The notes beneath the pieces were generated by a model. That model was given only the letters and a program-made list of their open reading frames with translations. It searched no databases and was not told the origin of the DNA. Of a stretch of DNA of 64,000 nucleotides, positions 27,023-36,457 are shown one piece after another (positions within the stretch are counted from its first letter, which is position 1; the number at the start of each line of letters is the position of its first letter). The DNA is taken from assembly GCA_017481875.1 (NCBI GenBank), contig JAFUOP010000018.1, forward strand, positions 1 through 64,000, read 5' to 3'. Position numbers and translations under genes: made by a program. This stretch comes from Bacteroidaceae bacterium. Its GTDB lineage: Bacteria > Bacteroidota > Bacteroidia > Bacteroidales > Bacteroidaceae.

Positions 27023-28066
27023 ATGAGCAACGTTGAGGATTTATATTTCCCTGCCGAGTGGCACGAGCAGGATTTTATACAGCTTACTTGGCCACACGCA
27101 AAAAGCGACTGGTACTACATGCTTAATGAGGTTGAAGATTGCTTCATTGAGATAGCAAAGGCTATAAGCAAGCGAGAAAAATTGTTAATTGCAACACCGG
27201 AAAAAGAAAAGGTTGAAAAAATCCTTGATAGATCGGGTGCACAAATGGACAACATTGTCGTTTTCTCTTGCCAAAGCAACGACACTTGGGCACGCGACCA
27301 CGGCTTTATCACACTGCTTGAAAAAGGCAACGGCAAGCAGCACTATCTTGATTTCTGTTTCAACGGCTGGGGTAAAAAATTCAAAGCCGACCTCGACAAC
27401 GCAATAAACAAACAGTTGTACGATTGCGGAATAGTAAAAGGCGTTTATAGAGATATGAACAATTGGGTTCTCGAGGGTGGCTCTATTGAAACCGACGGAA
27501 AGGGCACTTTGCTCACAACCTCACAATGCCTGCTTGCACCAAACAGAAACTCTATGATGCAGTATAATTTGGAAGCAGCTCTTACATCAATGTTGCACTG
27601 CAACCGTGTGTTGTGGCTCGACTATGGGAACCTTATTGGAGATGACACCGATGGACACATCGATACAATTGCACGTTTTACACCCGGTGATACCATTGTT
27701 TATATGTCGCCTAACAAAGATGACGAAGAGCAATACTACGACTTATCTATGATGGAAAAGCAATTACACGATTTCCGCACAGCAGAGGGCAACCCTTACC
27801 GCTTGCTTGCACTACCATCGCCAAGGCCTATATATGACGAAGACGGAGAACGTCTGCCGGCGACATACGCCAATTTCCTTATTATGAACAGTGCCGTACT
27901 CTACCCCACTTATGCACAGCCCGAGAATGACGCTGCTGCCGCTGAAGTTTTGAGAACCGCATTCCCCGACAAGGAGATTGTGGGAATAGATTGTCGTGCG
28001 CTCATTAAACAACACGGTTCATTGCACTGCGTTACAATGCAATACCCCTCACCCGATAATATTTAA
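27023..28066 (+). CDS. aguA: Agmatine deiminase
   Basis: Hydrolyses agmatine to N-carbamoylputrescine and ammonia. The 347-residue guanidino-modifying enzyme shows PAEWHEQDFIQLTWPHAKSD at the N-terminus, TWARDHGFITLL near 92, NNWVLEGGSIETDGKGTLLT near 146, GDDTDGHIDTIARF near 208, and the catalytic cysteine in HGSLHCVTMQYPSP near 335. It is followed two bases later by aguB. Together they run the agmatine route from arginine-derived agmatine to putrescine. Arginine decarboxylase is not in the window. Confidence 0.95.
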   Translation: MSNVEDLYFPAEWHEQDFIQLTWPHAKSDWYYMLNEVEDCFIEIAKAISKREKLLIATPEKEKVEKILDRSGAQMDNIVVFSCQSNDTWARDHGFITLLEKGNGKQHYLDFCFNGWGKKFKADLDNAINKQLYDCGIVKGVYRDMNNWVLEGGSIETDGKGTLLTTSQCLLAPNRNSMMQYNLEAALTSMLHCNRVLWLDYGNLIGDDTDGHIDTIARFTPGDTIVYMSPNKDDEEQYYDLSMMEKQLHDFRTAEGNPYRLLALPSPRPIYDEDGERLPATYANFLIMNSAVLYPTYAQPENDAAAAEVLRTAFPDKEIVGIDCRALIKQHGSLHCVTMQYPSPDNI

Positions 28067-28068
28067 CA

Positions 28069-28956
28069 ATGGACAAGATAAAAATTGGAATGATACAACT
28101 CTCTATTGGAGAGAACATAGAACAGAACAAAGAAAAACTCGCTACCGCAATACGCAAAACAGCACAGCAAGGTGCGCAATTGGTGGTATTGCAGGAATTG
28201 CACAACTCGCCCTATTTCTGCCAAGTGGAATCTACGGCCAATTTTTCATATGCAGAACCCATTCCCGGGCCCTCGACAGAGTTTTATGGGCAAGTGGCAG
28301 CAGAGTGCAAAATTGTACTTGTAACATCGCTTTTTGAGGCACGTGCCAAGGGGTTATACCACAACACCGCTGTGGTTTTCGACAGCGATGGAACCATTGC
28401 CGGCAAGTACCGCAAGATGCATATCCCCGACGACCCTGCATACTACGAAAAGTTCTATTTTACCCCCGGAGATATTGGTTTTCGCCCCATTAAGACAAGC
28501 ATAGGCACGCTTGGAGTGCAGGTGTGCTGGGACCAGTGGTACCCCGAAGGGGCACGCCTAATGGCACTACGCGGTGCCGACCTTCTTATATACCCTACAG
28601 CCATTGGCTGGGAGAGCAGCGACACCGACGAAGAAAAAAACAGACAGCTTGGTGCGTGGCAAACAGTGCAACGCGGCCACGCCGTAGCTAACGGGCTGCC
28701 GGTTATTGCAATTAACCGCTGCGGGCACGAACCGGACCCTTCGGGCCAGACGCGCGGCATACAGTTCTGGGGGCACAGCTTTATTGCGGGCCCTCAGGGA
28801 GAGTTTATTGCCCACTTTGCCGAAGAGGAGCAGACAGAGGTTGTGGAGGTGAGCCTAAAACGCAGTGAGGAGGTGCGCCAGTGGTGGCCGTTCCTGCGCG
28901 ACCGTCGCATAGAGGAGTACCACCCTATTACAAAAAGATTTTTAGATGAAGAGTAA
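28069..28956 (+). CDS. aguB: N-carbamoylputrescine amidase
   Basis: Converts N-carbamoylputrescine to putrescine, CO2 and ammonia. The 295-residue nitrilase-superfamily enzyme carries the Glu-Lys-Cys triad: Glu in LVVLQELHNSPYFCQ near 44, Lys in YRKMHIPDDPAYYEKFYF near 121, and Cys in GVQVCWDQWYPEGARLMALR near 154. The DPAYYEKFYFTPGD segment and the partner gene aguA make the substrate assignment strong. A near-perfect hairpin follows the stop. Confidence 0.95.
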   Translation: MDKIKIGMIQLSIGENIEQNKEKLATAIRKTAQQGAQLVVLQELHNSPYFCQVESTANFSYAEPIPGPSTEFYGQVAAECKIVLVTSLFEARAKGLYHNTAVVFDSDGTIAGKYRKMHIPDDPAYYEKFYFTPGDIGFRPIKTSIGTLGVQVCWDQWYPEGARLMALRGADLLIYPTAIGWESSDTDEEKNRQLGAWQTVQRGHAVANGLPVIAINRCGHEPDPSGQTRGIQFWGHSFIAGPQGEFIAHFAEEEQTEVVEVSLKRSEEVRQWWPFLRDRRIEEYHPITKRFLDEE

Positions 28957-28959
28957 ATT

Positions 28960-29005
28960 ATAATCAAAAATGGTTTGGGCAGCAGCCCAAACCATTTTTG
29001 ATTAT
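28960..29005. terminator. Two-way terminator between aguB and the ferritin-like gene
   Basis: A perfect 21-bp stem (arms 28960-28980 and 28985-29005) with an AGCA loop fills the whole gap between two convergent stop codons. GC-rich inner arms end in A/T tracts. Confidence 0.88.
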
Positions 29006-29521
29006 TTATACTTTTACTGCTGTGGATTGAATTATCCACTCAATATCACGCAAGCAATCTTGCAGGTCTTGTTCGTGTTCTTCCTCTTCGGCCATAATAC
29101 GCTTTGCAATGTCGCAGGTGGTGTAATCGACATTATTAGTGAAAGATGCTATTTCTTCGTAACGTATAACTGCGCAACGTTCGGCTGCTATATTCTCTTT
29201 GAGCAATGTTACTACATCATTTTTCAGCGGAGGAGAATATTTGCACCGCGCAAGCACACTCCATTGAGCAGGGTCGAGCACAGGCTCGCCCTCTAATTGT
29301 ATAATTCTTTCTGCTAACATTTTAGCATGATTATACTCTTCAACAGCATGTTCCTCAAATTCTCTTTGGACATCGGCACGCATCGCACCCTCCACCACAT
29401 AGCCGGCTACCCAATACTGATAGAAAGCAAGCCACTCCTCGCTGAGTGCTGCATTTAGTTGGTCAATCAGACGGGGCAGTTCTATACGTTGCCGCAATAT
29501 CAAAACACTCTCTTTTGCCAT
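29006..29521 (-). CDS. Ferritin-like Dps-like (DPSL-type) protein
   Basis: A 171-residue four-helix ferritin-superfamily protein that probably stores iron and detoxifies peroxide. Metal-site motifs appear in order: LNAALSEEWLAFYQYWVAGY near 22-41, EHAVEEYNHAKMLAERI near 56-73, AAERCAVIRYEEI near 110 and MAEEEEHEQDLQD near 142. The extra cysteines (ERC and TTC in helices 3-4) fit the thiol-containing DPSL branch, between Dps and bacterioferritin, known from Bacteroides and archaea. Rubrerythrin is less likely because no rubredoxin cysteines are present. Confidence 0.85.
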   Translation of the reverse strand: MAKESVLILRQRIELPRLIDQLNAALSEEWLAFYQYWVAGYVVEGAMRADVQREFEEHAVEEYNHAKMLAERIIQLEGEPVLDPAQWSVLARCKYSPPLKNDVVTLLKENIAAERCAVIRYEEIASFTNNVDYTTCDIAKRIMAEEEEHEQDLQDCLRDIEWIIQSTAVKV

Positions 29522-29750
29522 AATTGTTATTTTTAATTATTACTAGGAGTATATAAAACAGCTCAACAGCATTTTTTGTTTCATATACTCTACTTTGTGT
29601 AAAAATGGGCCAAACAGATGCAATCGAAGGATTTTATCAAGTATTAAATAATTTATGATAATAATTATTGTTTTATGGCGGTGTTTATGATAAAATATAT
29701 TAAATTTGCAACGTATTATAGTATAGAGCACAAACCTTACCACTAAAGAT

Positions 29751-30335
29751 ATGAAACTGGCTGTTGCCACAAAACCGACTTTTTTTGTTGAGGAAGACAA
29801 AATAATTACCCGACTGTTCGACGAGGGGCTCGATTATCTCTTTCTCTACAAAGCCTATCCACACCCTCAATTTATAGAGAGGTTGTTAGGCCTTATACCC
29901 AAGAAATACCACAAACGCATATTTTCCTGCAATGGTCGTCTTATGCAAGAATACAACCTGGCAGGTACGCTTTTTTCTCTCTCATCAAACCCTCCAATGG
30001 GCGACGAGAAAGGAAAGCTTGTGGGCTATGCCCACAACTTAAAAGAGTTAAAAGAGTTGCGTGAAACGTATAATATTGTTTGCTTTGGCCCGCTTGGACG
30101 CACTTTTCATCAAAGTGCCGAATTAAATGAGATTGGGAAAAAGATGATAAACAAAAAGACTTGGGCTTTTGGAAATATCGACGAAACAAACCTTAAACGT
30201 CTGCCTGCTTATGGATTCGGCGGAGTGATTCTTGACGAGCAATTATGGGCAAACTTTGACTCTTGTCGTTCAACAGATTACACCGACCTCATAAACCGCT
30301 TTCTTAAGCTAAAAAAAGTGGTGGACAAACTTTAA
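29751..30335 (+). CDS. ThiE/TenI-like phosphate-binding barrel protein
   Basis: A 194-residue protein resembling Bacteroidota thiamine-phosphate-synthase-like TIM barrels. Visible are an early FFVEEDKIITRLFDEGLDYL segment, KPxPHPQFIERL-like YPHPQFIERLLG, LAGTLFSLSSNPPMG, GYAHNLKELKELRE near 91 (where ThiE has its HVGQ-like segment), CFGPLGRTFHQSAE near 110 (ThiE: GP-x-F-x-T), and YGFGGVILDEQLW near 154. Key thiamine-synthase residues are not all conserved, so the true substrate may differ. A TAAATTTG -7 box lies at 29701-29708. It stands 50 bp upstream of prs. Confidence 0.65.
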   Translation: MKLAVATKPTFFVEEDKIITRLFDEGLDYLFLYKAYPHPQFIERLLGLIPKKYHKRIFSCNGRLMQEYNLAGTLFSLSSNPPMGDEKGKLVGYAHNLKELKELRETYNIVCFGPLGRTFHQSAELNEIGKKMINKKTWAFGNIDETNLKRLPAYGFGGVILDEQLWANFDSCRSTDYTDLINRFLKLKKVVDKL

Positions 30336-30385
30336 ATGGAGAAAAAACAAAATAAATAACAAAATAACAATTAATTAGCCGCATT

Positions 30386-31321
30386 ATGAACAATACCCCT
30401 TACATGGTGTTTGCAGGTACAAAATCACGTTACCTTGCTGAAGAGATTTGCAAAGAGCTAGGTTGTGAGCTCGGACAGATGAATACAACTTACTTTGCTG
30501 ATGGTGAATTTGCTGTATCGTACGAGGAGTCTATCCGTGGAAAGAATGTATTCTTGGTACAATCTACATTCCCCAATTCAGACAATCTCATGGAGCTACT
30601 TTTAATGGTCGATGCTGCAAAACGTGCTTCGGCAAAGAGCATTGTGGCCGTTATGCCCTACTTTGGCTGGGCTCGCCAGGACCGTAAAGACAAGCCTCGT
30701 GTTTCTATCGGTGCAAAACTGGTTGCCGACCTTTTGAGTGTTGCCGGTGTAAGCCGCATTATTACTATGGACTTGCATGCCGACCAGATTCAAGGTTTCT
30801 TTGACATTCCCGTTGACCACCTTTACGCTTCAATGGTGTTTGTCCCCTACATTAATTCATTGAAACTCGATGACCTTGTAATTGCAACTCCCGATGTGGG
30901 CGGTTCAAAACGCGCCAGCGCATATTCAAAATGCCTTGGTGTGCCCCTGGTACTCTGCCATAAAACACGTGCAAAAGCCAATGTTGTGGAGAGCATGCAG
31001 ATTATTGGCGATGTTAAGGGCAAGAATGTTGTTCTCGTAGATGATATTGTAGATACCGCAGGCACTATCTCAAAGGCTGCAAATCTTATGATGGAGAATG
31101 GTGCAAAATCGGTTCGTGCCATTGCTTCGCACTGCATTATGTCGGGCAATGCTTCGGAGCGTGTACGCGAGTCTTCTATGGAGGAGATTGTTTTCACAAA
31201 CAGTATTCCCTACGACCGCGGTTGCCCCAAAGTGAAGCAACTCTCTATTGCACGCATTTTTGCAGAGGCTATTGAATGTGTACTTAGCAATAAATCTATT
31301 AGCAAACAATATATCTGCTAA
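30386..31321 (+). CDS. prs: Ribose-phosphate pyrophosphokinase (PRPP synthetase)
   Basis: Makes PRPP from ribose 5-phosphate and ATP, feeding purine, pyrimidine, His, Trp and NAD synthesis. The 311-residue class I enzyme has FADGEFAVSYEESIRGKNVF near 38, PYFGWARQDRKDKPR near 92, TMDLHADQIQGFFDIPVDHL near 126 with the metal-binding His, the flexible region around CHKTRAKANV near 191, and the PRPP loop VVLVDDIVDTAGTI near 215. Length is standard. It shares its theme with purF, carB and pyrK/pyrD elsewhere in the window. Confidence 0.96.
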   Translation: MNNTPYMVFAGTKSRYLAEEICKELGCELGQMNTTYFADGEFAVSYEESIRGKNVFLVQSTFPNSDNLMELLLMVDAAKRASAKSIVAVMPYFGWARQDRKDKPRVSIGAKLVADLLSVAGVSRIITMDLHADQIQGFFDIPVDHLYASMVFVPYINSLKLDDLVIATPDVGGSKRASAYSKCLGVPLVLCHKTRAKANVVESMQIIGDVKGKNVVLVDDIVDTAGTISKAANLMMENGAKSVRAIASHCIMSGNASERVRESSMEEIVFTNSIPYDRGCPKVKQLSIARIFAEAIECVLSNKSISKQYIC

Positions 31322-31335
31322 TACGTTATTTCTGT

Positions 31336-32112
31336 ATGAGAAAGTTATTAGCTTATATTATTGCCACAGTAGCACTATGTGCTTGCCAATCGACCACATA
31401 CAAAGTTGAGGGAACCATTGAGGGTGCACAAGAGGGAGACACTGTTTTTCTTGGTTATTCCAATGATGGGCAAGATTTCAAGACAACTGCAAAGACAACC
31501 ATAAAAGATGGTAAATTTGTTTTTGGAGGAGACTTGGAAGGTTGTAAGATTTATTACATTGGATACGAAGAAGGCGAAGAACCCATTTATGCAATGTTCT
31601 TCCTTGAGCCGGGTAATATTGATGCAGAGATTACATACACCGGCAGCCACATTACAGGAACTCCTACCAACGACTTGAATATTAAGCTGGAAGAGGACCT
31701 GGAAAAGTTTGTTGTAGAGATGTTGCAATACCAAGACACTCTCTACCGCGACAGCACTCTAACCGACGAGAAAAAGGCTGAACTCAGCAACAACTGTTAT
31801 ACGGTTCAGCGCAAGGCTATGACATATATCCAAAAGATTATCCGTGAGAACATGGATAATATGATTGGAATGTTTATGCTTGTCCAGTACAGCGACCTTT
31901 TTGACAACAACGAATTGTCGTCGCTTATTGCCGCAGTACCAAGCACACTCATAGACCGAGACAACAACTATTTGTATGATATTTTACTGCAAATACAGGA
32001 AGAGAGAAACAACCCCGGCACTCTCGATGAGATAATTAATGCAATCGAGGAGGAGGAGGGAAATGATTTTGAACTCGACGGTAATGAGCAGGAAAGCAAT
32101 ATTGTAGAGTAA
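31336..32112 (+). CDS. DUF4369 domain lipoprotein
   Basis: A 258-residue predicted lipoprotein, with signal peptide and lipobox ATVALCAC (cysteine near 17). The N-terminal half is the beta-rich DUF4369 domain (YKVEGTIEGAQEGDTVFLGY, then DGKFVFGGDLEG and FFLEPGNIDAEI), which in many Bacteroidales proteins precedes a thioredoxin domain. Here the C-terminal half is an acidic helical region ending in a glutamate-rich tail (EEEEGNDFELDGNEQE) with no CxxC, so a redox role is not supported. It follows prs by 14 bp. Confidence 0.8.
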   Translation: MRKLLAYIIATVALCACQSTTYKVEGTIEGAQEGDTVFLGYSNDGQDFKTTAKTTIKDGKFVFGGDLEGCKIYYIGYEEGEEPIYAMFFLEPGNIDAEITYTGSHITGTPTNDLNIKLEEDLEKFVVEMLQYQDTLYRDSTLTDEKKAELSNNCYTVQRKAMTYIQKIIRENMDNMIGMFMLVQYSDLFDNNELSSLIAAVPSTLIDRDNNYLYDILLQIQEERNNPGTLDEIINAIEEEEGNDFELDGNEQESNIVE

Positions 32113-32118
32113 ACAAAT

Positions 32119-32176
32119 ATTCTCATAAAAACAAATGGCAACGCTTTACAACGTTGCCATTTGTTTTTATGAGAAT
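32119..32176. terminator. Two-way terminator between the DUF4369 gene and panB
   Basis: A perfect 25-bp stem (32119-32143 with 32152-32176) and 8-nt loop lies between convergent stop codons. The arms hold a GC-rich GGCAACG core and A/T-rich ends. Confidence 0.88.
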
Positions 32177-32183
32177 GTATGTG

Positions 32184-33005
32184 TTAGTATTGCTCCTTTT
32201 CATTGGGAAAATCGCAAGCTTTAACATCACCCACATAGTTGCCCACTGCATCGGTAATAACAGTGTGGAGGTCGGCATACCTACGGAGAAAACGCGGGGT
32301 GAAATCGGCTGTCATACCAAGCATATCAGCATACACAAGAACCTGCCCATCTACTGCCCCACCTGCACCTATTCCAATTACAGGGATTTCCAGGCTACGT
32401 GCAACCTCTGTACCGAGTGCTGCGGGTATTTTTTCAAGAACAATGGCAAAACAACCGGCTTCTTGCAGCAAGAGAGCATCACGACGCAGTTTATCGGCCT
32501 CTTCGTCGCTCTTTGCACGTACCGAGTATGTTCCAAACTTGTTTATACTCTGAGGGGTAAGACCCAAATGCCCCATAATGGGTATTCCTGCGTCGAGAAT
32601 TTTGCGTACCGACGGTAGAATTTCCTCACCGCCCTCCAATTTAAGTGCATCGGCGTGGCTCTCCTTCATTATGCGTATAGCATTCTTTACTGCCTCGTCG
32701 GCATTTACCTGGTATGTACCAAAAGGCATATCCACAACCACTAAGGCACGTTTAACACCACGCACCACCGATTTTGCATGATATATCATCTGGTCCAAGG
32801 TAATGGGCAACGTTGTTACATTTCCGGCCATTACATTAGACGCCGAATCTCCAACAAGAATAGCATCTACACCGGCACAATCGATAAGCATTGCCGTGGT
32901 GTAGTCATACGCTGTCAGCATTGCTATTTTCTCACCTTTTTGTTTCATCTCAATGAAACGTCGAGTGGTAACTTTGCGCGGGTCTTCTACAATATATTTT
33001 GACAT
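32184..33005 (-). CDS. panB: 3-methyl-2-oxobutanoate hydroxymethyltransferase
   Basis: First committed step of pantothenate (coenzyme A) synthesis: transfers a hydroxymethyl group from methylene-tetrahydrofolate to 2-oxoisovalerate. The 273-residue TIM-barrel protein has [20 protein letters not shown] near 29, [20 protein letters not shown] near 51 with metal-binding Asp, [12 protein letters not shown] near 88, ALKLEGGEE near 116, and [17 protein letters not shown] near 139. The C-terminus carries the [15 protein letters not shown] segment. A TACCTTTG -7 box at 33063-33070 suggests its promoter; the -33 box is unclear. Confidence 0.96.
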   Translation of the reverse strand: MSKYIVEDPRKVTTRRFIEMKQKGEKIAMLTAYDYTTAMLIDCAGVDAILVGDSASNVMAGNVTTLPITLDQMIYHAKSVVRGVKRALVVVDMPFGTYQVNADEAVKNAIRIMKESHADALKLEGGEEILPSVRKILDAGIPIMGHLGLTPQSINKFGTYSVRAKSDEEADKLRRDALLLQEAGCFAIVLEKIPAALGTEVARSLEIPVIGIGAGGAVDGQVLVYADMLGMTADFTPRFLRRYADLHTVITDAVGNYVGDVKACDFPNEKEQY

Positions 33006-33062
33006 ATTATATATTTTTTAGTGGCATTGCTGCCATATTCTTTTATGTATCTAATCTGCTTG

Positions 33063-33070
33063 CAAAGGTA
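33063..33070 (-). promoter_or_regulatory. -7 box for panB
   Basis: TACCTTTG on the minus strand fully matches TAnnTTTG, the same form used at tRNA-His and upstream of purF. No TTTG lies 19-21 bp upstream, so the promoter is only half supported. Confidence 0.4.
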
Positions 33071-33196
33071 GGTTAAATTTATTGAATTCTTTTTATGCAC
33101 ATAAGAAATTATACAACGTATTTAAGAAGTATTCTATAGATTATTTGTATATTAGCATTGCTAATTAAACGTTTTGCACAAAAGAGAGGACACACA

Positions 33197-36100
33197 ATGA
33201 ACAGCAGAAAAAATTTAGAGGTTTATAGAGCATCGGCAGGTTCGGGAAAGACGTTTACCCTTGCCGTCAAATACATAATGCTGCTTATAAAATCGCCCGA
33301 AGCCTACAAGCACATACTAGCTGTTACTTTTACAAACAAAGCTACAGGTGAGATGAAGGAGCGCATTTTGAGCCAGCTCTATGGCATTGCATACGAATTG
33401 CCCGCATCTGAGAAATACATGAAAAAGATGCTTGAAGCGTACCCCGAAATGAGCCGCAAGAAGATAAGCAAGCAGGCACGTACTGCACTTAACCTCATTC
33501 TGCACGATTACGGACATTTTCGCATACAGACGATTGATGCTTTTTTCCAATCGGTGCTACGCAGCCTTGCCAAAGAGCTTGAACTTAATGGCGATGTGGA
33601 ATTTTTATTAAATGGCGAAGAACTGCTCGACGAGGCGGTGGATACATATATAAAAAGACTGGAGAAGGAGTCGGGTGAAATGGAGCAAATAATAAGCTAC
33701 ATAGACGACAAGCTCAACAGCAATAAAAGTTGGAAAGTTGCATCGGCAATAAAATCGTTTGCAAAGCAATTGCTGCAAGAGGAGTACCAGCAACGTGGCG
33801 ACAAGCTACGAGAAGAGATTGATGCCGAAGAGGGTGCATTGCTTAAACGTTTCCGTGCCAATATTGAGAGTTTGAAAAAAGATTGCACAGATGCCATAAA
33901 TAATAAAATAAATGACATCTATGCAAGATTTGCTGCAGCAACCACCGGAATGAGTGAAAAGGATTTTGCAGGGAAATCCACCGGTGTATGGAAATATTTC
34001 AACCTGATGAATGGATTTGATTTCAAGGAGGACAAATTCTTAAAATCGGCTGTCATTGATAAAATTGCCGATGGAACCACCGACAAGGACAAACTTTCCC
34101 AGTACCCTGCTGTAAACGACCTCATAGTAACATTACTGAAGGAATTGAAGCAAATTGAAAGCAGAGAATACAGGCTGTTTAACAGCTGTGTTCTGTCGCT
34201 TGAGATGTTTCACAGGCTTGGCCTGCTGAACACCATTGCAAAGACTTTAAAGGAGGAGAATGAACGGGAAAACAGATTTCTGCTTGCAGAAACCACGTAC
34301 TTTCTAAGCAGAATGATTACAGACAACACGTCGTTCATTTTTGAGAAGATAGGCACGGAGATAAACCACATATTCATAGACGAATTCCAGGACACATCAA
34401 AATTGCAGTGGGAGTGTTTCAAGATTTTGCTCGACGAGGTTATTGCCCGTGGCAACTACAACCTTATTGTAGGCGACGTAAAACAGTCTATTTATCGCTG
34501 GAGAAACAGCGATTGGAACATTATGAACAACATTGAGAGCTACCACCCCGAAACGATTGAAATAGTTTCGCAAAAGGTAACCGATGGACCATACACATAC
34601 CAATCGACAAACTTCAGAAGCACAAGGCGCGTTGTGGCATTTAACAACAGGCTTTTCAGCAGTGCTGTAAAAAATATCTCTGCAACATTTAACGATCACT
34701 TGGGAACTGGGCTTAAAAGCCTTTCAAGAGCTTATAGTGATGTGGAACAGGCGGTGCCTGAAAAGCGAGAAGAGAAAGGCTATGTGCAGATAAGGGAAAT
34801 TGCCAAGCAGAACTCGCGAGGTACCTTGGGCGAAGAGGCTATAGGGCCGCTTATGGAGACATTGCACTGTTTTATTGAAAAAGAGAACATACCGGCAGGT
34901 GATATTGCAATATTGGTACGCGGGAAGAGTGTTATTCCTATGATTGTGGAGGCATTCAAACAGGAATTTCCCGAGCGCAAAATTGTGTCGCACGAGGCCT
35001 ACCAACTTTCGGCATCTATAGCTGTGCAGCTTATAATTGCAGCTATGCGCCACATATATATACCGAATGACTATGTTAATTTAGCTACATTTGTAACACT
35101 CTATAACAAGTTATTACAAAAAACAGATAATTCTGCAGATATCGGCCTTAAGAAGGAAGAATTTGTGCATTTCCTGCCCTGTGAATACCTGGAAGCAATG
35201 CCTGCACTCATCGGCCTACCAATATATGAACTTATTGAAAAATTGATATCTGTTTTACATATCGACAGGGTTGAAACCGAGAGCGCATATATATTTTCTT
35301 TCCTTGACAAAGCGTCGGAGTGCATAAACAACAAAGCATCGGACATTAAAGGATTCCTGGAGGCTTGGGAGAATAGTTTGTGCAACGAAACAATACCCGC
35401 TGCAAGCAGCGACAGTGTTACCATTATGACAATTCATGCTTCAAAAGGGCTTGAATTTGGCACAGTGATTATTCCATTCTGCAATTGGGAGCTTACAGGA
35501 AGGGCCGGTAACACGCTGTGGTGCGATTCTGACATTGAGCCATTCAACACATTAAGCCTTATACCCATAAGCAGTAAAAAACTGATGTTGGAATCTATTT
35601 ACGAGAAACACTACAACCACGACTACCTATTCCAAATTGTAGATAACTTGAACCTGTTATATGTAGCCACCACCCGAGCAAAGAACAACCTTGTTATTTT
35701 CATTGAGAAAGGGGAGAAAAAGGGCTTAAACACACTTTCCAAGCTGGTTGCAAGCACTATCCCCGACCTCACCACACTAAGTGGTTCAGCCTATGATACA
35801 GACAGTGGTGTATATACATACGGTGATATTTGTTTAGATGAAGAAGAGGAGAAGGAGATTACCAATAACCCATTTATAGTAGATAGCGAAGAAAAAGAGA
35901 TACTCGGTTTTTGCAGTTACGAGAACCACCTCACATTCAAGCAATCGCGAGAGCTTGCACGTTTCCTTGCATCGGACAAAAAAGAGAAAAGAGTTTACGA
36001 CTCTATTGCAAGAGGTGAACTTATGCACAGTATACTTGCAAAAATGACCACAGGCAATGAGCTTCCACGTCTGCTTAACAAGCTACTTTTAGAGGGGCTT

Positions 36101-36451
36101 ATTTCCACCGAAAAAGAGAAGAACTACATAAAAAGCAAGCTGGAAAAGGCTTTACAACTTCCACAAGCCAAAGATTGGTTCAGTGGCAGATATAAACTTT
36201 TTAATGAGTGTGCCATTTTGTGCAAAGGATACAAAACAGGCAAAAACACATACCGTCCCGACCGTGTAATGATTGACAACGACAGTGTTATTGTTGTCGA
36301 TTATAAATTTGCAAAGAAAAACAGAGACCATTGCCGGCAGGTGCAGGATTATATGGACCTGCTTGCAAAAATTGGATACAAAAGCATAAAAGGCTATGTG
36401 TGGTATGTTGACAGAGATGAAATTATTGATGCAAAAACAGTGGAATTCTAA
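33197..36451 (+). CDS. addA: AddA-like helicase-nuclease of double-strand break repair
   Basis: Subunit of the AddAB (RecBCD-like) enzyme that unwinds and resects broken DNA ends for recombination. About 1084 residues. The SF1 UvrD/Rep helicase starts with Walker A ASAGSGKTFTLAV near 14. Other motifs are VTFTNKATGEMKERIL near 46, IFIDEFQDTSKLQWECFKIL near 395 (Walker B), VGDVKQSIYRWRNSD near 425, MTIHASKGLEFGTVIIPFCN near 745 and NLLYVATTRAKNNLVIF near 830. The C-terminal nuclease has RPDRVMID and VVDYKFAKKN followed by QVQDYM, the RecB-type D-x-K core. I chose MNSRKN at 33197 so the P-loop sits at its usual place. addB begins 7 bp downstream. Confidence 0.92.
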   Translation: MNSRKNLEVYRASAGSGKTFTLAVKYIMLLIKSPEAYKHILAVTFTNKATGEMKERILSQLYGIAYELPASEKYMKKMLEAYPEMSRKKISKQARTALNLILHDYGHFRIQTIDAFFQSVLRSLAKELELNGDVEFLLNGEELLDEAVDTYIKRLEKESGEMEQIISYIDDKLNSNKSWKVASAIKSFAKQLLQEEYQQRGDKLREEIDAEEGALLKRFRANIESLKKDCTDAINNKINDIYARFAAATTGMSEKDFAGKSTGVWKYFNLMNGFDFKEDKFLKSAVIDKIADGTTDKDKLSQYPAVNDLIVTLLKELKQIESREYRLFNSCVLSLEMFHRLGLLNTIAKTLKEENERENRFLLAETTYFLSRMITDNTSFIFEKIGTEINHIFIDEFQDTSKLQWECFKILLDEVIARGNYNLIVGDVKQSIYRWRNSDWNIMNNIESYHPETIEIVSQKVTDGPYTYQSTNFRSTRRVVAFNNRLFSSAVKNISATFNDHLGTGLKSLSRAYSDVEQAVPEKREEKGYVQIREIAKQNSRGTLGEEAIGPLMETLHCFIEKENIPAGDIAILVRGKSVIPMIVEAFKQEFPERKIVSHEAYQLSASIAVQLIIAAMRHIYIPNDYVNLATFVTLYNKLLQKTDNSADIGLKKEEFVHFLPCEYLEAMPALIGLPIYELIEKLISVLHIDRVETESAYIFSFLDKASECINNKASDIKGFLEAWENSLCNETIPAASSDSVTIMTIHASKGLEFGTVIIPFCNWELTGRAGNTLWCDSDIEPFNTLSLIPISSKKLMLESIYEKHYNHDYLFQIVDNLNLLYVATTRAKNNLVIFIEKGEKKGLNTLSKLVASTIPDLTTLSGSAYDTDSGVYTYGDICLDEEEEKEITNNPFIVDSEEKEILGFCSYENHLTFKQSRELARFLASDKKEKRVYDSIARGELMHSILAKMTTGNELPRLLNKLLLEGLISTEKEKNYIKSKLEKALQLPQAKDWFSGRYKLFNECAILCKGYKTGKNTYRPDRVMIDNDSVIVVDYKFAKKNRDHCRQVQDYMDLLAKIGYKSIKGYVWYVDRDEIIDAKTVEF

Positions 36452-36457
36452 GAAGTT

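Noticed and set aside
30386-31321. Long opposite-strand frames across prs and other housekeeping genes
   Set aside because: They mirror conserved genes and carry no independent start, motif or composition signal.
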